Source: Actinomycetota bacterium
GTDB lineage: Bacteria; Actinomycetota; Actinomycetes; Nanopelagicales; Nanopelagicaceae
DNA length: 9,996 nt
Direction: 5' to 3'
Assembly (NCBI GenBank): GCA_009704515.1
Contig: WLDZ01000025.1
Coordinates: forward strand, 1-9,996
The notes under the pieces: model-generated
Databases searched by the model: none
Told to the model about the DNA's origin: nothing
Seen by the model: only the letters and a program-made list of their open reading frames with translations
Translations under genes and position numbers: made by a program
Shown: piece after piece, positions 7,851 through 9,996 of the stretch
How positions within the stretch are numbered: the stretch's first letter is position 1
How the letters are laid out: every line of letters begins with the position of its first letter

Positions 7851-9215
7851 TTAACCAACCTTCGGTAGTGCATCGGCTGCGATCTTTGGACGTGTGTACT
7901 TGAGCTCTGTTACAGGGCCCTTGCCTGAATCTGTGGTCCACATCTTGCGTGTTCCATCGATTGGCTTAAGTACTGTAGTTGCATCGTAAGCACCGATCCA
8001 GAAACCTGTGTAGGCCTCGTGGGTAGTTGCTGAGTATCCGAGTGGAGCGTATGCAGCGTTAGAAAGCTTTGATGCATTCTCCTTCACGAACTTGATGATG
8101 CCTGGGCGAGTTAAGTTCTTACCCGCACCTTGTAGAGCTGCTGTAGTCAGATAGGCGATATTCATTCCTTGAAGAACGTTGTTATCCCATGACTTACCAG
8201 CACCAGTTGCCTTGTTGAAGTCATCGTTGATCTTCTTAAATGCCTTTACCCACTCGTCATCAGCATCACCAGGAGCTGGTGCATGTGATGCGGAAATTAC
8301 TCCGTTGAGCCATGAACCTGATACTGCAGCAGGAATTCCTTGACCAGCAAGAATGCCCTGGAATGTTGTTGAGTCGCCACCAACAGAGATAACAATCCAC
8401 TTAGATGGGTTGTATCCGAGCTGCTTAGCTGTTGCGACGATTACAGCGAATGCTGAGGCAACGGCACCGACAACGACTACATCAACCTTGTTATCGCGAA
8501 GTTGTGTAATTGGCTTGACGAGAGCTCCAGCAACACCTTGAGAACCTGCAACAAATGTTGCCTCTGTTGTGCCACGGGTAAATGTCAAACCTGCTGTTGT
8601 AAGACCTTCCTTGGTGTTACGACCGAAGTCATCTGTCTGATAAACAATTCCGACCTTCTTATCAGCAAAATTCTCCTTGATGTACTTTCCGAGAATCTTT
8701 GCTTCTACGGTGTATGTACCAAGACCACCAAATGTTGTTGGGTACTTCTTAGGATCTGTGTAGAAACCTGAGTAACCGCTATTTACGAAGAGATCCGGGA
8801 TACCGCGACGATTGATATCGCGAATAACTGAGATATGTGTCTGAGTTCCGACTGAACCGACCATCGCGAATACTTTGTTATAGAGACCGCGAGCAGTCGT
8901 GATTGTGCGGCCTGAGCGATAAGCATCATCTTCCGCTACGAGTGTGATCTTGCGACCGTTGACGCCACCCTTTGAATTTACGTAGTCGAAGTAGGCGCGC
9001 ATTGCGTCATCTACCTTGTTATATCCGGGAGCTGCTGGACCTGTTTGAGGTAGCTGCATGCCGAGGACAATTTCTGTGTCTGTCACACCTGGTGTTGTTG
9101 CTGCCTGTGCCGGAAGAACACTCAACGCAAGCGCTGATGAAATTCCCAAAGCAAGGGCCGCTACAAGCGGACGAGATGTTCGGTACAGAGATGCACGATT
9201 TTTCACTGCATTCAC
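7851..9215 (-). CDS. ABC-transporter substrate-binding protein, branched-chain amino-acid (LivJ/LivK) type
   Basis: A 454-aa exported binding protein of the Peripla_BP_6 class, whose members catch branched-chain amino acids, amides, short carboxylates or related solutes and hand them to a LivH-LivM permease. Residues 1-38 are a Sec signal with a hydrophobic core and an AQA cleavage site at 36-38. The mature N-terminus GVTDTEIVLGMQLPQTGPA, then KGGVNGRKITLVAEDDAY (82-99) and VYQTDDFGR are family hallmarks. There is no cysteine in the whole protein, so no lipobox, which is unusual for a binding protein in a cell with one membrane. The start is a GTG at 9215 with a weak purine-rich AGAGAAAGA upstream; a GTG three codons in is also possible. 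A partial LivM-type permease lies upstream and the secreted hydrolase follows after 4 nt. The ligand cannot be told from sequence, so no gene symbol is given. Confidence 0.93.
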   Translation of the reverse strand: MNAVKNRASLYRTSRPLVAALALGISSALALSVLPAQAATTPGVTDTEIVLGMQLPQTGPAAPGYNKVDDAMRAYFDYVNSKGGVNGRKITLVAEDDAYRSGRTITTARGLYNKVFAMVGSVGTQTHISVIRDINRRGIPDLFVNSGYSGFYTDPKKYPTTFGGLGTYTVEAKILGKYIKENFADKKVGIVYQTDDFGRNTKEGLTTAGLTFTRGTTEATFVAGSQGVAGALVKPITQLRDNKVDVVVVGAVASAFAVIVATAKQLGYNPSKWIVISVGGDSTTFQGILAGQGIPAAVSGSWLNGVISASHAPAPGDADDEWVKAFKKINDDFNKATGAGKSWDNNVLQGMNIAYLTTAALQGAGKNLTRPGIIKFVKENASKLSNAAYAPLGYSATTHEAYTGFWIGAYDATTVLKPIDGTRKMWTTDSGKGPVTELKYTRPKIAADALPKVG

Positions 9216-9380
9216 TCTTTCTCTATTGCCGGCTTTGTTTGCCGGAAACTACAACCACAAGGCGGATGCCCTGGGTCGCCACCAGACCGATATGGGCTGG
9301 AACACGGAAAACGCTAACAGAAGGTGAAGGGAAAATGAACTGCCAGGGTGAAACTCGCCGTATTTTCTAAAGGTTGAGCG
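9216..9380. other. 165-nt intergenic leader, locally G+C rich
   Basis: Between the livM-type stop and the binding-protein start. By count, 38 of the 60 bases 9241-9300 are G or C, more than in the neighbouring genes. Short complementary pieces occur (CCGGC 9229-9233 with GCCGG 9241-9245; GGCG 9261-9264 with CGCC 9277-9280), but none is a strong terminator. No clear promoter or named riboswitch was recognised. Its length suggests that the binding-protein gene has its own regulated start. Confidence 0.4.
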
Positions 9381-9996
9381 TCACTTCTTCTTATGGTGGT
9401 GGCTTCCGCCCATCACCCCTGCTGGATTGATGACCACCGTGGCTATCAGGAGGATGCCCGATAGAAGGAATGGCAGATAATCAGCAACCTGGGTCGAAGT
9501 TTCGAAATTGCCTAATACCAAGTTAATCAAATCAGGCAAAAAGACCACGATGACTGTGCCGATAAAGGCGCCTGCGATAGAGCGGATTCCACCAAGAACT
9601 GCCGCGGTAAGTAGAGTGAGTGAGAGCGAAACGGGATAAACGCTTGGTGCCACGATGCCACGCATTCCATAAAGTGCTCCAGCAACTCCAGCGAAGGCTG
9701 ATGAAATTATAAACACATATATTTTCTCGCGTGAAAAATTAATACCACTCAGTGCTGATGCGCTTTCGTGATCACGAATAGATTTCCAGACACGACCGGT
9801 ACGAGATAACAAAATATTTGATGCAAAGAAGAGAGCAAGGAGTGCGAAGGGAAGGACTAGATAAAGCTCCCACTCTTCGAATGAAATCTCTCCAATTAAA
9901 TTGGTGAGCCATGCAGGTGGATAACCTGCTTCCATAAACAAACCTTCATCACCATTAAAGATTGAGAAGAAGCGATTCGCAATAGTTGGAATTGCA
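9381..9996 (-). CDS. livM: Branched-chain amino-acid-type ABC permease LivM, C-terminal part (5' end beyond right edge)
   Basis: Partial gene; 204 residues and the stop are visible and the frame stays open to the window edge, so a TTG or ATG near 9935-9941 is internal and not a true start. LivM pairs with LivH to form the membrane channel of Liv-type importers. The cytoplasmic coupling segment GRVWKSIRDHESASALSGIN, followed by YVFIISSAFAGVAGALYG, is the diagnostic EAA-like region. The remainder is several hydrophobic helices (LPFALLALFFASNILL, LTLLTAAVLGGIRSIAGAF, LPFLLSGILLIATVV). The protein ends in a short polar tail with three histidines and three lysines (SHHHKKK). Upstream genes for LivH, and ATPases LivG and LivF, are expected nearby but are not in view. 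Placement with the binding-protein gene supports the transporter assignment. Confidence 0.92.
   Translation of the reverse strand, partial: AIPTIANRFFSIFNGDEGLFMEAGYPPAWLTNLIGEISFEEWELYLVLPFALLALFFASNILLSRTGRVWKSIRDHESASALSGINFSREKIYVFIISSAFAGVAGALYGMRGIVAPSVYPVSLSLTLLTAAVLGGIRSIAGAFIGTVIVVFLPDLINLVLGNFETSTQVADYLPFLLSGILLIATVVINPAGVMGGSHHHKKK

Noticed and set aside
9228..9246. Hairpin CCGGC/GCCGG as a terminator before the binding-protein gene
   Set aside because: Only 5 bp, and no T-rich run follows on the minus strand.
9335..9370. Plus-strand 11-codon frame with a purine-rich upstream stretch
   Set aside because: Too short to support; opposite orientation to both neighbours and no sign of conservation.

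Overview
The window looks like chromosome from an actinobacterium of moderate G+C content with short intergenic gaps. It contains a WhiB-family iron-sulfur regulator, a GroEL with a His-rich tail, and an order guaB / whiB3 / groEL / groES / tsaD / rimI / tsaB / tsaE that, from memory, closely follows the neighbourhood in Mycobacterium tuberculosis (guaB2, whiB3, groEL1, groES, gcp, rimI, Rv3421c, Rv3422c). The modest G+C, 4-nt start/stop overlaps and tight packing would suit a streamlined aquatic lineage such as the freshwater acI group (Nanopelagicales). That assignment is inference and was not tested against any database.

Left part (1-1690): the 5' end of guaB (IMP dehydrogenase, minus strand, running off the left edge) is preceded by a MerR-type regulator with a cobalamin-binding C-terminal half. 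This regulator carries the residues that make CarH-type proteins adenosylcobalamin light sensors. Divergent from it is whiB3/whiD, and the 107-nt spacer holds a whiB promoter with dyad symmetry between and over its elements. A strong bidirectional terminator closes whiB3 against groEL.

Middle part (1695-6137): one minus-strand block reads tsaE, tsaB, rimI, tsaD, groES, groEL. The first four genes are chained by 4-nt overlaps (GTGA, ATGA, ATGA) and supply the t6A37 tRNA-modification machinery plus the RimI acetyltransferase. The tsaB start is better placed at a GTG (position 5703) than at the upstream TTG. tsaE appears to be read from a leaderless promoter. groES-groEL has its own heat-shock control, a CIRCE operator overlapping the predicted transcription start, with the -35 element inside the end of tsaD.

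Right part (6163-9996): a strong terminator separates this block from a second minus-strand set: the C-terminal part of a LivM-type permease (running off the right edge), a LivJ/LivK-type substrate-binding protein, and a secreted alpha/beta hydrolase 4 nt behind it. They plausibly form a nutrient-uptake unit in which the exported hydrolase releases or processes something the transporter imports. The substrate cannot be read from sequence. The 165-nt gap before the binding-protein gene is locally G+C rich and unexplained.

No RNA genes, CRISPR arrays, insertion sequences or prophage parts were seen. Most of the window is conserved housekeeping sequence. The least ordinary items are the CarH-like regulator with its candidate operators and the binding-protein/hydrolase pair.
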